Assembly: GCA_016715205.1 (NCBI GenBank)
Contig: JADKBC010000008.1
Span: 139,581 to 203,580, forward strand
DNA: 64,000 bases
Source of the DNA: Holophaga sp.
Lineage (GTDB): Bacteria > Acidobacteriota > Holophagae > Holophagales > Holophagaceae
Reading direction: 5' to 3'
The position numbers were made by a program, and so were the translations under genes. The first letter of the stretch is position 1. Each line of letters starts with the position of its first letter. Below, one piece after another: positions 26,858-35,789 of this stretch. Below the pieces are notes generated by a model. It worked only from the letters and a program-made list of their open reading frames with translations, searched no databases and was not told the origin of the DNA.

Positions 26858-26883
26858 TCCGTGCAACCCCCAAGGAGAATGGA

Positions 26884-27312
26884 ATGCGCAAAGGCCTGAT
26901 TCTCGCCATCGGCATTGGTCTGGTTGTGGTGGGGGCGGGTGTCGCCATCGCACGCCCTGCCTTCCTGCTGGGCGCTGAAGCCAACATTCCCGCCGCAGAG
27001 CTCAAGGTGGGGCTCGGGATCGAAAAAATGGAACTCACGGGGGAAGCCAAGGCGTTCAAGGTGGCCAGTGGCACCAAAATTTATGCCTGGACCAAGATTT
27101 CCGGCTGCGCCGATTCCAAGATCACCTTCGCGTTTGTGAAAGGTGGCAAAACCTCCACCCAGCAGGAACTCAACGTGCCCCGTTCCCCGTACCGCACCAA
27201 CGCCTATCGAACCTTCCGGGCGGGCGATGAGGGTGAGTGGGTGGTAAAAATCCTTGGTTCGGATGGCAAAGAAATCAGTTCCGCAGCCTTCACGGTTGAA
27301 GTGGAAAAGTAG
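26884..27312 (+). CDS. DUF2914-domain membrane-anchored or exported protein
   Basis: A 142-residue protein with an N-terminal hydrophobic segment (residues 5-24, a signal anchor or uncleaved signal) followed by a beta-rich DUF2914 domain. Typical elements are KIYAWTKISGC, SPYRTNAYRTF and GEWVVKILGSDGKEI near the C-terminus. DUF2914 proteins have no established reaction; many are periplasmic. It has its own promoter-like sequence and is followed by a recombinase gene with no clear functional link. Confidence 0.75.
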   Translation: MRKGLILAIGIGLVVVGAGVAIARPAFLLGAEANIPAAELKVGLGIEKMELTGEAKAFKVASGTKIYAWTKISGCADSKITFAFVKGGKTSTQQELNVPRSPYRTNAYRTFRAGDEGEWVVKILGSDGKEISSAAFTVEVEK

Positions 27313-27393
27313 GTCGCTCGCGCCCTCCAATTGGGGGTGAGCGCATCCAAGGCTATTCCTTCCTGAGCGGCCGTTGCCGCACAGGGAGGGTGT

Positions 27394-28236
27394 GTGGATC
27401 AGGTTTTTGAATGGATGAGGTGGGACCTGGCCTTTGCGGGGCGGGCAAAGCGTACGCAAAAGGTATATCTCAATGCCGCCAGAGCTTTTGTGGGCTTCCA
27501 TGGAAAACCTCTCGAAGGCTTGGGGCAGCCGGAGGTGCGGGCCTGGGTCGAGCACTTGATCGAACAGCAAACCTCGCCCTCACGCTTGCGCCAGCACCTT
27601 TCGGCATTGGTGTTCCTCTATCGAAAAACCCTCGGCCGACCCGAGGCGGTGTCGTTCTTCTCGTGGCCCAAGGACCGAGTGCGGCTGCCCGTGGTGCTTT
27701 CGGTGGCGGAAGTGGCGGGTCTGCTTGCCGGGATGCCCACCCCGGTCTACCGCATGTTCTTTTGCACCATGTTTGCCTGCGGCTTGCGCTTGAGTGAAGC
27801 CTGTCATTTGCGACGTGAGGCCATGGATGGCGAACGTGGCGTGCTGCGAATCATGGGAAAGGGTGGCCGCGAGCGTCAGGTCGCTCTGCATCCCAGACTC
27901 CAGGCATCCTTGCAAACGTACCTGTGGGAGTGTTCTCCGGTGCGTCCCTGGCTGTTTACGGATCCTGCCGGTGCGCCCCTAGATCCAGATCAGGCGCGCA
28001 AAATATTCAAGGGGGTGGCGCGTGGGATGGGCATGACCAAGCGCGTCACACCACACAGCCTGCGGCATACCTACGCCACGCTGCTGCTGGAAGCGGGGAC
28101 GGATCTGCGGGTCATCCAGGCCTTGCTCGGCCATGCCACCATCCGCAGCACAGAGCGTTACCTGCATGTGGCCACCCATTTGCTCGTCACCAGTGCAGAC
28201 CCGCTCGCGTTGCTACCTACCGCACCCTGGTGGTGA
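27394..28236 (+). CDS. Tyrosine recombinase/integrase (XerC/D-IntI-like)
   Basis: A 280-residue site-specific recombinase starting with GTG behind GGGAGGG. The N-terminal SAM-like core-binding domain covers about 1-95. The catalytic set is complete: R132 in GLRLSEA, K156 in GKGGRER, H221 and R224 in HSLRHTY, H247 in LGHATIRS and nucleophile Y256. The N-terminal pattern RTQKVYLNAARAFVGFHG recalls integron integrases, but their extra insertion is not evident. No phage, excisionase, attC-like or transposase genes are nearby. The gene ends 20 bp inside the convergent clpA. A XerC/XerD housekeeping role is possible but unproven. Confidence 0.85.
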   Translation: MDQVFEWMRWDLAFAGRAKRTQKVYLNAARAFVGFHGKPLEGLGQPEVRAWVEHLIEQQTSPSRLRQHLSALVFLYRKTLGRPEAVSFFSWPKDRVRLPVVLSVAEVAGLLAGMPTPVYRMFFCTMFACGLRLSEACHLRREAMDGERGVLRIMGKGGRERQVALHPRLQASLQTYLWECSPVRPWLFTDPAGAPLDPDQARKIFKGVARGMGMTKRVTPHSLRHTYATLLLEAGTDLRVIQALLGHATIRSTERYLHVATHLLVTSADPLALLPTAPWW

Positions 28237-30490
28237 TCTCCAGTCCGTCGCCTTTGCACGCCACCTTGGCCTTGCCGCCTTTCTGTAATTTTCCAAAGAG
28301 CATGGCGTCGGCCAGGGGTTTCTTGAGGTGTTCTTCAATCGCGCGCGCCATGGGGCGGGCACCGTAGGCGGGGTCGTAGCCTTTGGTGGCGAGCCATTCT
28401 TTCGCTTCCTTGGAAACCTCCAGCACGACCAGCTTTTCATCCAACAGAAGTTGGAGTTCGTGCAGATTCTTGTCCACGACCTTTAGAACCTCTGGCTTGC
28501 CCAGCGGCGCGAAGGTAACGATGGCATCCAGCCGGTTGCGGAATTCGGGGGTGAAGAGTTTTTCGATGGCGCCCTTTGCACTGCGGGCCCCGCCGGCTTC
28601 GGCGAAGCCCACCTTTCGGGCGCTCAGATCCCGGGCTCCGGCGTTGGTGGTCATGATCAGCACCACATGGCGGAAATCGGCCTTGCGCCCATGGTTATCC
28701 GTGAGGGTGGCGTGATCCATCACTTGCAGCAGGATGGCGAAAAGATCCGGGTGGGCCTTTTCGATTTCGTCCAGCAACAACACAGCATGGGGGCTCTTGC
28801 GCACGGCATCCACCAGCAGGCCACCCTCCTCGAAGCCCACGTAGCCGGGCGGGGAGCCGATGAGACGCGCCACGGCGTGCTTTTCCATGTACTCGGACAT
28901 GTCGAAGCGCAGGAATTCCACGCCAAGGCCCCTGGCCAACTGCTTGGCCAATTCTGTTTTCCCCACGCCCGTGGGGCCCGCGAAGAGGAACGAACCCACC
29001 GGCCGCTCGTGCCCACGCAGGCCGGAACGGGAGAGTTTGATGCTGGAGGCCACGGTTTCGATGGCGGGATTCTGGCCGAACAGCACGGCCTTCAATGCGG
29101 GCTCCAGGTCCGCGAGTTTCTGGCGGTCATCGGAGCTGACGCTTTGCACCGGCACCCGTGCCATGCGGGCCACCACGGTTTCGATCTCCGGCACGCCGAT
29201 CTTTTTTTTGCGTGACCTTGCGGGCAAAAGTTTTTGGGCCGCACCTGCTTCGTCCAGTACATCGATGGCCTTGTCGGGCAGTTGCAGATCCCGCAGGTGC
29301 CGGGCAGATAAGCGCACGGCGGCTTCCAGGGCTTCGTCCGTGAATTTCACGGTGTGGTGGTGTTCATATTTCGACTTAAGGCCCTTCAGGATCGCCACGC
29401 TATCGGCCTCGGTGGGTTCTGCCACATCGATCTTCTGGAAGCGGCGTGAGAGCGCACGGTCGCGGTCGAAGCCCTGCTTCACGTCCTGGTACGTAGTAGC
29501 GCCCAGGCAGCGCAGCTCGCCGCGCTGTAGGGCGGGTTTCAGGAGATTGGAAAGATCCAGGCTGCCGCCGCTGACAGAACCTGCGCCCACCAGGGTGTGG
29601 ATTTCATCGATGAACAACAGCGCGCCGGGCCGCTTGCCCAGGGCTTCCAGCACGGCTTTCACCCGGGCCTCGAAATCCCCGCGGTAGCGGGTTCCCGCCA
29701 GCAGCGAGCCCATATCGAGCGCGAAAAAGGGCGCGCCTTTGAGGGAATCGGGCACGTGACCATCGAGAATGCGCAGTGCCAAGCCTTCGGCAATGGCGGT
29801 TTTGCCCACCCCGGCTTCACCCACCAGCAGCGGATTGTTTTTCCGGCGGCGACACAACACATGCACCACGCGCTCCAGTTCTGCCTCGCGGCCGATGAGC
29901 GGGTCGATGTGCCCATCCCGGGCGCGAGCCACCAGATCCACCGCATAGGCTGCAAGCGGATCCTTGGCGGGAGCCTCTTCTTCGTCTTCACTGGGGGCTG
30001 CTTCAGGCCCATCTGTCTTGGGCAAATCAGCGGTTGGATCTGTCGCCACGGCGCCATGGGAAAGATGCTTCAGCAGCGGTAGGCGCGTCACACCCTGTTT
30101 TTGCAGGAAATATGCGGCGTGACTTTCCTTCTCCTGGATGAGTGCCGCCAGAATGGCGCCGCCATCCACAGTGCGGGCTTCGGAACTGAGCGCATGCACG
30201 ATGGCGCGCTCCATCACACGGTTGAAACCCAGGGTGGGTTCAGGCTGGTGATCCTTGGCGTCGGGCAGAACCTCCAGGCAATCCTTCAGGAATTGCTCCA
30301 GCTCAGCCTTGAGAGCCGCGGGCTTGCCGCCGCAGGCTTCCACCGCGGCGCAGACATGGGGATCCTCCTGCAGCGCCAGCAGCAGATGCTCCAGGGTGAG
30401 GAATTCGTGCTGCCGGGCGTGGGCCATCAAGAAAGCATGCTGGATGCACGTTTGCAGCACCGGGGTAAGGGCGGGACCAGCTTTGGGCAT
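28217..30490 (-). CDS. clpA: ATP-dependent Clp protease ATP-binding subunit ClpA
   Basis: A 757-residue AAA+ unfoldase. It has an N-domain with two Clp-N repeats (about 1-150), a Glu/Asp-rich linker, then two ATPase modules: GEAGVGKTAIAEGLA with the second-half FIDEIHTLVG, and GPTGVGKTELAKQLA with LLDEIEKAHPD. There is no ClpB-type middle coiled coil. It would feed substrates to ClpP, which is not in this window. The start codon overlaps the clpS stop (TAATG), so the two are translationally coupled. It is convergent with the recombinase gene and overlaps it by 20 bp. Confidence 0.95.
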   Translation of the reverse strand: MPKAGPALTPVLQTCIQHAFLMAHARQHEFLTLEHLLLALQEDPHVCAAVEACGGKPAALKAELEQFLKDCLEVLPDAKDHQPEPTLGFNRVMERAIVHALSSEARTVDGGAILAALIQEKESHAAYFLQKQGVTRLPLLKHLSHGAVATDPTADLPKTDGPEAAPSEDEEEAPAKDPLAAYAVDLVARARDGHIDPLIGREAELERVVHVLCRRRKNNPLLVGEAGVGKTAIAEGLALRILDGHVPDSLKGAPFFALDMGSLLAGTRYRGDFEARVKAVLEALGKRPGALLFIDEIHTLVGAGSVSGGSLDLSNLLKPALQRGELRCLGATTYQDVKQGFDRDRALSRRFQKIDVAEPTEADSVAILKGLKSKYEHHHTVKFTDEALEAAVRLSARHLRDLQLPDKAIDVLDEAGAAQKLLPARSRKKKIGVPEIETVVARMARVPVQSVSSDDRQKLADLEPALKAVLFGQNPAIETVASSIKLSRSGLRGHERPVGSFLFAGPTGVGKTELAKQLARGLGVEFLRFDMSEYMEKHAVARLIGSPPGYVGFEEGGLLVDAVRKSPHAVLLLDEIEKAHPDLFAILLQVMDHATLTDNHGRKADFRHVVLIMTTNAGARDLSARKVGFAEAGGARSAKGAIEKLFTPEFRNRLDAIVTFAPLGKPEVLKVVDKNLHELQLLLDEKLVVLEVSKEAKEWLATKGYDPAYGARPMARAIEEHLKKPLADAMLFGKLQKGGKAKVACKGDGLEITTRVR

Positions 30491-30804
30491 TACTCGGGCT
30501 CCAGGGTGCAGAGCAGGGGAAATTCATTGCGTTCGGCCAGCTCTTTGGCCTGCGCGATCTTGGTGTCGGCCACGTCGAAGGGATAGATTCCTGCCACGCC
30601 CTTGCCCTTGCGATGCACATCCAGCATGATCCGCACCGCCTCGCCTTCGGCCTTGCGAAACACTTCCTTGAGCACCCACACCACGAAATCCTGGGTGGTG
30701 TAGTCGTCGTTGTGAAGGATCACCTTCCACATGGTCGGTGGCTGCAGCTTGGTTTTGGTGCGGGTCTTGGTGACGGTGCCGGGGGATTGGGAGGGGCGGG
30801 ACAT
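30490..30804 (-). CDS. clpS: ClpS adaptor for N-degron recognition
   Basis: A 104-residue adaptor that binds proteins with destabilising N-terminal residues and hands them to ClpA. A flexible Lys/Thr-rich N-terminal tail precedes the core that begins WKVILHNDDYTTQDFVVWVL, in which the HNDDYT segment forms the N-degron pocket. VHRKGKGVAGIYPFDVA is also conserved. CGGAG precedes the ATG. It overlaps clpA by one base, as in many bacteria. Confidence 0.95.
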   Translation of the reverse strand: MSRPSQSPGTVTKTRTKTKLQPPTMWKVILHNDDYTTQDFVVWVLKEVFRKAEGEAVRIMLDVHRKGKGVAGIYPFDVADTKIAQAKELAERNEFPLLCTLEPE

Positions 30805-31216
30805 GGAGGCTCCGGAATCAGTGTAGGTGCCTTAAAGGCAGGCCAGGCAATTCAGGGCAGGCCCAGGATTGTTGAAAAAATGGTTAATCAATTGATAAAA
30901 AATTTTCCTGTTGATAAATTTATTGCCCTGATAAAATAAAATCTCAGTACGCATTCACGCCCAAACCAATCAGCCACACACCTCAGGATTCCGGACCAGG
31001 GATGCGGAGCGAGCGGCAGAAGGGTGATTTGGCATAGGCACGATCAAGCTTTTCGCTGGTGCTGTAAAAAACAGGCACCAGTTTTTTTGTGGCCTTGAAT
31101 TGGTAAAATTTTGATCGTTTCGTAAAATTTACAAAGTGTTCACACCGCTTGTCTTACCCGTGTTGAGAAAATAGGTTGGTTGATTTTATTTTTACTTAAT
31201 TAACCCGGAGGGAGAC
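30805..31216. other. Gene-free region upstream of the nuclease gene
   Basis: The 412 bp between clpS and the nuclease gene contain AT-rich stretches (30870-30945 and 31085-31205) and a well-formed intrinsic terminator at 31056-31088. No protein-coding frame is convincing. It may hold a small RNA or a leader regulator that ends at that terminator. Confidence 0.5.
31056..31088 (+). terminator. Orphan intrinsic terminator with T7 tract
   Basis: CTGGTGC plus TGT pairs with ACA plus GCACCAG across a short A-rich loop (one bulged G) and is followed by seven T residues. No gene ends upstream on this strand, so it must terminate an unannotated transcript or act as a leader attenuator about 130 bp before the gene at 31217. 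Confidence 0.7.
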
Positions 31217-34200
31217 ATGTATTTGAAGTTTATTGGGCCCCACAAGGGCCTTGTGCTTTCGTGTGCCATATTTTTGGGCATCCTTGCGGGGTGCGGGGGA
31301 AACAACCACAACCCCTACGCCCACAGTTGCTGCGCCCACCATCACCACTCAGCCGGTTGCCCAAGGGGTCACCGAGGGCGGCAGCGCGGCGTTCAGCGTC
31401 TCCGCCACAGGCACTGGAGCCCTGTCCTACCAGTGGAAGAAAGGTAGTGCAGATCTCACGGGCAAAACCAGTTCGGCACTGGCTCTGAACCCTGTCGCCC
31501 TCACGGATGCTGGCAGCTATACCGTTGTCATCACCAACACGACCACCGGTGGCTCTGCCAGCATCACCAGCAACGCTGCAATCCTGACCGTGAATCCAAC
31601 GGCCACGACCCCGATCATTTCGGCCCAGCCGGCGGGGGTCACGGTGACCGAAGGCGGCACCGCAAACTTCAGCGTAACTGCCAGTGGTAATGGGGCCCTC
31701 ACCTATCAGTGGAAGAAGGGCGGATCGGATCTCCTGGGGAAGACGGCCTCGTCCCTGTCCATCAACCCGATCACCGCTGGCGATGCGGGCAGCTACACCG
31801 TACTGATCACGAACACCCTCAATGGCACCTCTCAGGCACTTCTAAGTAATGCCGCAGTGCTCGCAGTGAATCCTGCTGCCACGGTTCCCGTCATCTCTGC
31901 TCAACCTGTCGGGGCTACGGTCACCGAAGGCGGCACCGCGAATTTTAGTGTGACGGCCAGCGGCAATGGAACCGTCACCTACCAATGGCAGAAGGGCGGC
32001 GTTGATCTCCTTGGAAAGACGACCTCCTCGTTTTCCATCAACCCAGTTGCGATGGCAGATGCGGGTAGCTACACCGTTCTTGTCACCAACACGCTCAATG
32101 GCACCTCTCAGACCCTTCTGAGCACTGCGGCCGTGCTAGTCGTGAACCCTGCGGCCACCATGCCTGTCATCTCGGCTCAGCCTGTTGGGGCCACCGTGAC
32201 TGAAGGTGGCACCGCGAATTTTAGTGTGACGGCCAGTGGCAATGGCGCCGTCACCTACCAGTGGAAGAAGGGCGGCGTTGATCTCATTGGAAAGACATCG
32301 TTCTCCATCAACCCGATCACGGCAAGCGATGCTGGCAGCTACACCGTTCTGGTTACCAACACCCTCAATGGCACTTCCCAGACCCTTCTGAGCAGCGCAG
32401 CCGTGCTTGCCGTGAACCCTGCGGCCACGACTCCTGTGTTTACGGCTCAGCCCATCGGGTCAACCGTGAATGAAGGGGACCCTGCGAATTTCAGCGTCAC
32501 AGCCACCGGCAACGGAACGGTGACGTACCAGTGGTACAAGGGAGGCGTGGCGATTTCCGGCAAGACTGCCTCCACCCTGTCCTTCAATCCCGTGGCTCTG
32601 ACCGATGCAGGCACCTATACCGTTGAAGCGACGAATGCCCTGAACGGAACATCCGCCAGCGCCGTCAGCAACCCTGCAATTTTGGTGGTAAACGGTGCAT
32701 CGTCCCTTGCGATCACAGTCCAACCCCAAGACAAGACCGTCACAGCGCCGGATGGGGCCACCTTCTCCGTGACCGCCACGGGGACAGGCCTGGGTTATGC
32801 CTGGAAGAAGAATGGAACAGCGATTTCGGGAGAAACGACCTCGAGTCTCACCATTCCCTCTACCGACCTTCACAACGTCGCGGATCAATATTCGGTGACG
32901 GTGACCTCCACCGCAGGTGGGTCCGTAAACAGCCAGGTGGCGACGCTGACGGTAGTTGCTCCCAAGCCCGTCTATGCCGGTGATCCCACGGTTGTCGATA
33001 CGGGCCGTGCTTATACCGTTCAATCCTCCTGGTTCACAACGGCCCCGGCAGATCCTCTCGGCTCCTTCCGGTTTGGCTATGACACTGCCTTGTTGAACCC
33101 CGTGTTCTCGGCGACCTGCTTCTTCCCAAGCGCAGCTTGGACACTCACCCGCCCGTCCTCCTATCCCACCGACACCCGCATTCCTGGGTCTCTGTCGGAA
33201 TCGGACTACTCCGGCACAGGGTATAGCCGTGGTCACATGGTGGGATTCGCGGACCTTCGCGATGTGTACGGCGCGGATGCGGGCAAGTCCACGATGTATA
33301 TGACCAACATGTGCCCACAGGTTCAGGCTCTGAATGGCGGCGCTTGGGGCAACCTGGAAACCCTCATCAGCGGCACCTTCCCGGGCAGTTTTGGACGGGT
33401 CTGGTCCTACACAGGCCCGATCTTCTCTACCCAGCTCGTGACGCCCATTGGCGCCAAGAGTATTCCCATTCCCACCGCGTTCTATAAGATCGTAGTGCGC
33501 GAAACGGCGCCGGGAAATCCGAAGGTATTGGCTTTTGTGGTTCCCCACAGCACGACCATTTCGTCTGGAGCCACCGCAGCAACCCCCATTGTCACTGCCG
33601 ATTTCTGGAAATTCATCACCACCGTCGATCGAGTTCAGACGCTAACTGGTTTGAATTTCTTCCCCACACCTACTTCGCCGCTACCTGCGGGCTTTACGAC
33701 CACCGTTGAAGTGGGTGGCTGGGGTTCCAACCTGGAACAGGGACCCGGGAAGCCGAACGTTCACATGATCGTCCCCAGTTGGGATACGACCTTCACCCAT
33801 GTCCACAACACAACCGGAGCCGTCACCACAATCAACACCACCACCGCGAAAGTAGGGGATGTGGTTCCGTTTGTGGCCCAGGCAATTGCCGATCCGGACC
33901 CCATTGCGACCACCACCTGGAACTTTGGGGATGGCACGACGGATACCAATCTCGTCACCACCCACACTTACACTTCTGCAGGTAGTTTCACTGTCACTTT
34001 CACGGCGACGGATATTCAGAGCCACACAAGTTCGATTTCCAGGATCGTCACCATCAACAGTCTGGATCCGACGGTTCCAGTCATTTCGGCTCAACCGCAG
34101 GGCAGGACGGTTTCGGCCGGGACCTCCGTGACCTTCAATGTGACCGCCACCGGAAATGGAACCCTCACCTACCAGTGGCGGAAGGACGGCGCCGACCTGG

Positions 34201-34835
34201 CTGGAAAGACATCCAACTCGCTCACCTTTAATGCGACGGTCGCCGATGCGGGCACCTATTCCGTGGTGGTGACCAACACCCTCAATAGCACCTCTCAGAT
34301 TGCAACCAGCGCAGATGCGGTACTCGTGGTCAATCCCGTTGCTTCCAACGATATGAATGAAGGCTTTGAAACGGGATCCAAGACCGCCTATGCCACGGCA
34401 ACAGTCGCCCTTGGAACGGGTTCCTGGACCATCACCGATGGCTTGATTGCTAAATCAACTTCTAACGGTGGAAGCGCCAGCGATCACTTCAATGGCTTAC
34501 AGGGTCTCCGCCTCAAAAACAACGTTGCCGGTACGGCCAGCGGCAAGGTGACAATGGGCTTTGATTGGCCCTTTGGAGCCCAGTCCGTGTCCATCTCGAT
34601 TGCTCAGTACAATACGGACTCGGCGGCTCCTGGAACCCTGGGCCTCTGGTATTCCATCGATGGCGGGGGCAATTGGATTCAAGTCCCCGGCACGGTGACA
34701 CCAGCATCTACCAACATCGAAACCTACACCTGGACGGTCGGGTTGAACCAACCTATCCGTTTCGAACTTCGAAGAACAGACACCATCAGCCAGGGCCGTA
34801 TGTGTTTGGATGACATCCATATCGTGGGCTACTAA
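31217..34835 (+). CDS. Large Ig-repeat lipoprotein nuclease (frameshift behind the lipobox)
   Basis: About 1,200 residues. The start at 31217 has a strong GGAGGGAG site and encodes a lipoprotein signal ending LGILAGC; the main frame is entered by a one-base shift at the G5 run 31295-31299. Read as one frame it has five Ig-like domains (about 31341-32715), a further Ig-like domain, then a DNA/RNA non-specific endonuclease domain (about 33000-33660) with YSRGHM, whose His codon is at 33234, and NMCPQVQALN with the metal-binding Asn. A PKD domain, another Ig domain and a C-terminal jelly-roll-like module follow. It is probably a surface nuclease for extracellular DNA. Without the shift, the main frame would lack an export signal. 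Confidence 0.75.
31341..32715 (+). repeat. Five tandem Ig-domain coding repeats of about 276 bp
   Basis: Units begin at 31341, 31617, 31893, 32169 and 32439, so the spacing is 276, 276, 276 and 270 bp. The third and fourth units are the most alike at the DNA level, sharing long identical stretches such as GGCACCGCGAATTTTAGTGT. This points to recent duplication or recombination among them. A diverged further copy lies at about 34070-34340. Confidence 0.85.
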
Positions 34836-34853
34836 AGCCACAAACGATTAGGC

Positions 34854-34897
34854 AAGCAAGGGGGAAGGCCAGTTGATGCTGGCCTTCCCCCTTGCTT
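34854..34897. terminator. Bidirectional terminator between the nuclease and SDR genes
   Basis: A perfect 19-bp stem (34854-34872 with 34879-34897), a 6-nt loop and T residues on the + side. The genes on both sides converge on it. Confidence 0.88.
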
Positions 34898-34932
34898 TTC
34901 ACAACTTTGGGACCGCCCCGTCCTCGATGGCT

Positions 34933-35604
34933 TCAGGCCCTCAGCACCACTTCTCTTCGCCACCCGCTCCGTTCCTCTTGATGCAGTTCCCAGAACACCT
35001 CTGCCATGGCCTCAGGGCTGAAGGGTGTGCCGGGTTGCACCCAGCCCGCAATGGTGAGGATGGCAACGTGGATGTTCTCGGGTTCCAGCTCTTCGGCCAG
35101 GCTCAGGGCCAGGGAACGCAGGGCCGATTTGCCAAGGGAAAGGGCCGCCTGGTTGGCCTTGGGCTCCAGGGCCAATCCGCCACCCGTGAACAGGATCGTG
35201 CCCCGCCGGGCCTTTCGCATGGCGGGCAGGACCGCTTGGGCAAGGGCCAGCGGTGCCTGCACATTGATCTGCAGGGCCACGGCCAAGGCTTCCTGGGAAA
35301 GGCTGGAGGGTAGGGCATCGGCGCCACCGGACGCGTTGTACACGAGTACTTTGGGTGTGATGGTTTCTGCCTGCAGGAGATGGAGGATGGGTTTCAGCGC
35401 TTCAGTATCGTTGATATCAGCGGCCCAGCATTGGATGTGGGGGGATCCAGCCGCGCGCAGGTCCGCTTCGAAAAGGGCCAGATTCTCATCGGGGCGTGCG
35501 ATCAGGGCGATGGCAAAACCTTCCCTCGCGAAGCGTCGCGCCACGGCCAGACCAATGCCGGGACCGGCGCCAACGATAAATATCAGGGGTGTGGTTGATG
35601 ACAT
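34933..35604 (-). CDS. Atypical short-chain dehydrogenase/reductase family protein
   Basis: A 223-residue Rossmann protein. The nucleotide loop GAGPGIG is at about 12-18 and YNASGG replaces the usual NNAG. In the catalytic helix the Lys is present in SLGKSALR but the position four residues earlier, normally Tyr, is Leu (ALSLGK). The enzyme may therefore be inactive, use another residue, or bind NAD(P)H for a different purpose. The start at 35604 follows GGGAG. It is divergent from the phosphate acyltransferase gene, with a 185-bp shared control region. Confidence 0.8.
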   Translation of the reverse strand: MSSTTPLIFIVGAGPGIGLAVARRFAREGFAIALIARPDENLALFEADLRAAGSPHIQCWAADINDTEALKPILHLLQAETITPKVLVYNASGGADALPSSLSQEALAVALQINVQAPLALAQAVLPAMRKARRGTILFTGGGLALEPKANQAALSLGKSALRSLALSLAEELEPENIHVAILTIAGWVQPGTPFSPEAMAEVFWELHQEERSGWRREVVLRA

Positions 35605-35789
35605 GGGTGAACTCCCAGGTGTCTTGGCGGTCTGTCTTTGCTATCCCCAGCTTAGCGAGGAATGAGACTCCGCCTGGAAGGGTCGAGCCAGCAGGGCCAA
35701 TTCCCTGGCTTTTTGCCGTGACTAGGGACTGGTATTCTGAAAGCTGTGCGGACCGCCCTGGGGCCGGGTCTTGCGAAGGGGAGAACGCG

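Noticed and set aside
27394..30490. Prophage or genomic island around the tyrosine recombinase
   Set aside because: The next genes are clpA and clpS and no phage, toxin or plasmid functions flank it, so only the recombinase itself is reported.
30940..31081. Cyclic-di-GMP (GEMM) riboswitch before the nuclease gene
   Set aside because: ACGCCCAAACCA resembles one GEMM block, but the second conserved block with GACGCAAAGCC is missing, so it was not called.
31341..32715. CRISPR-like regular repeats
   Set aside because: The regular 276-bp period is coding Ig domains, without short palindromic repeats or unique spacers. I saw no CRISPR array elsewhere.
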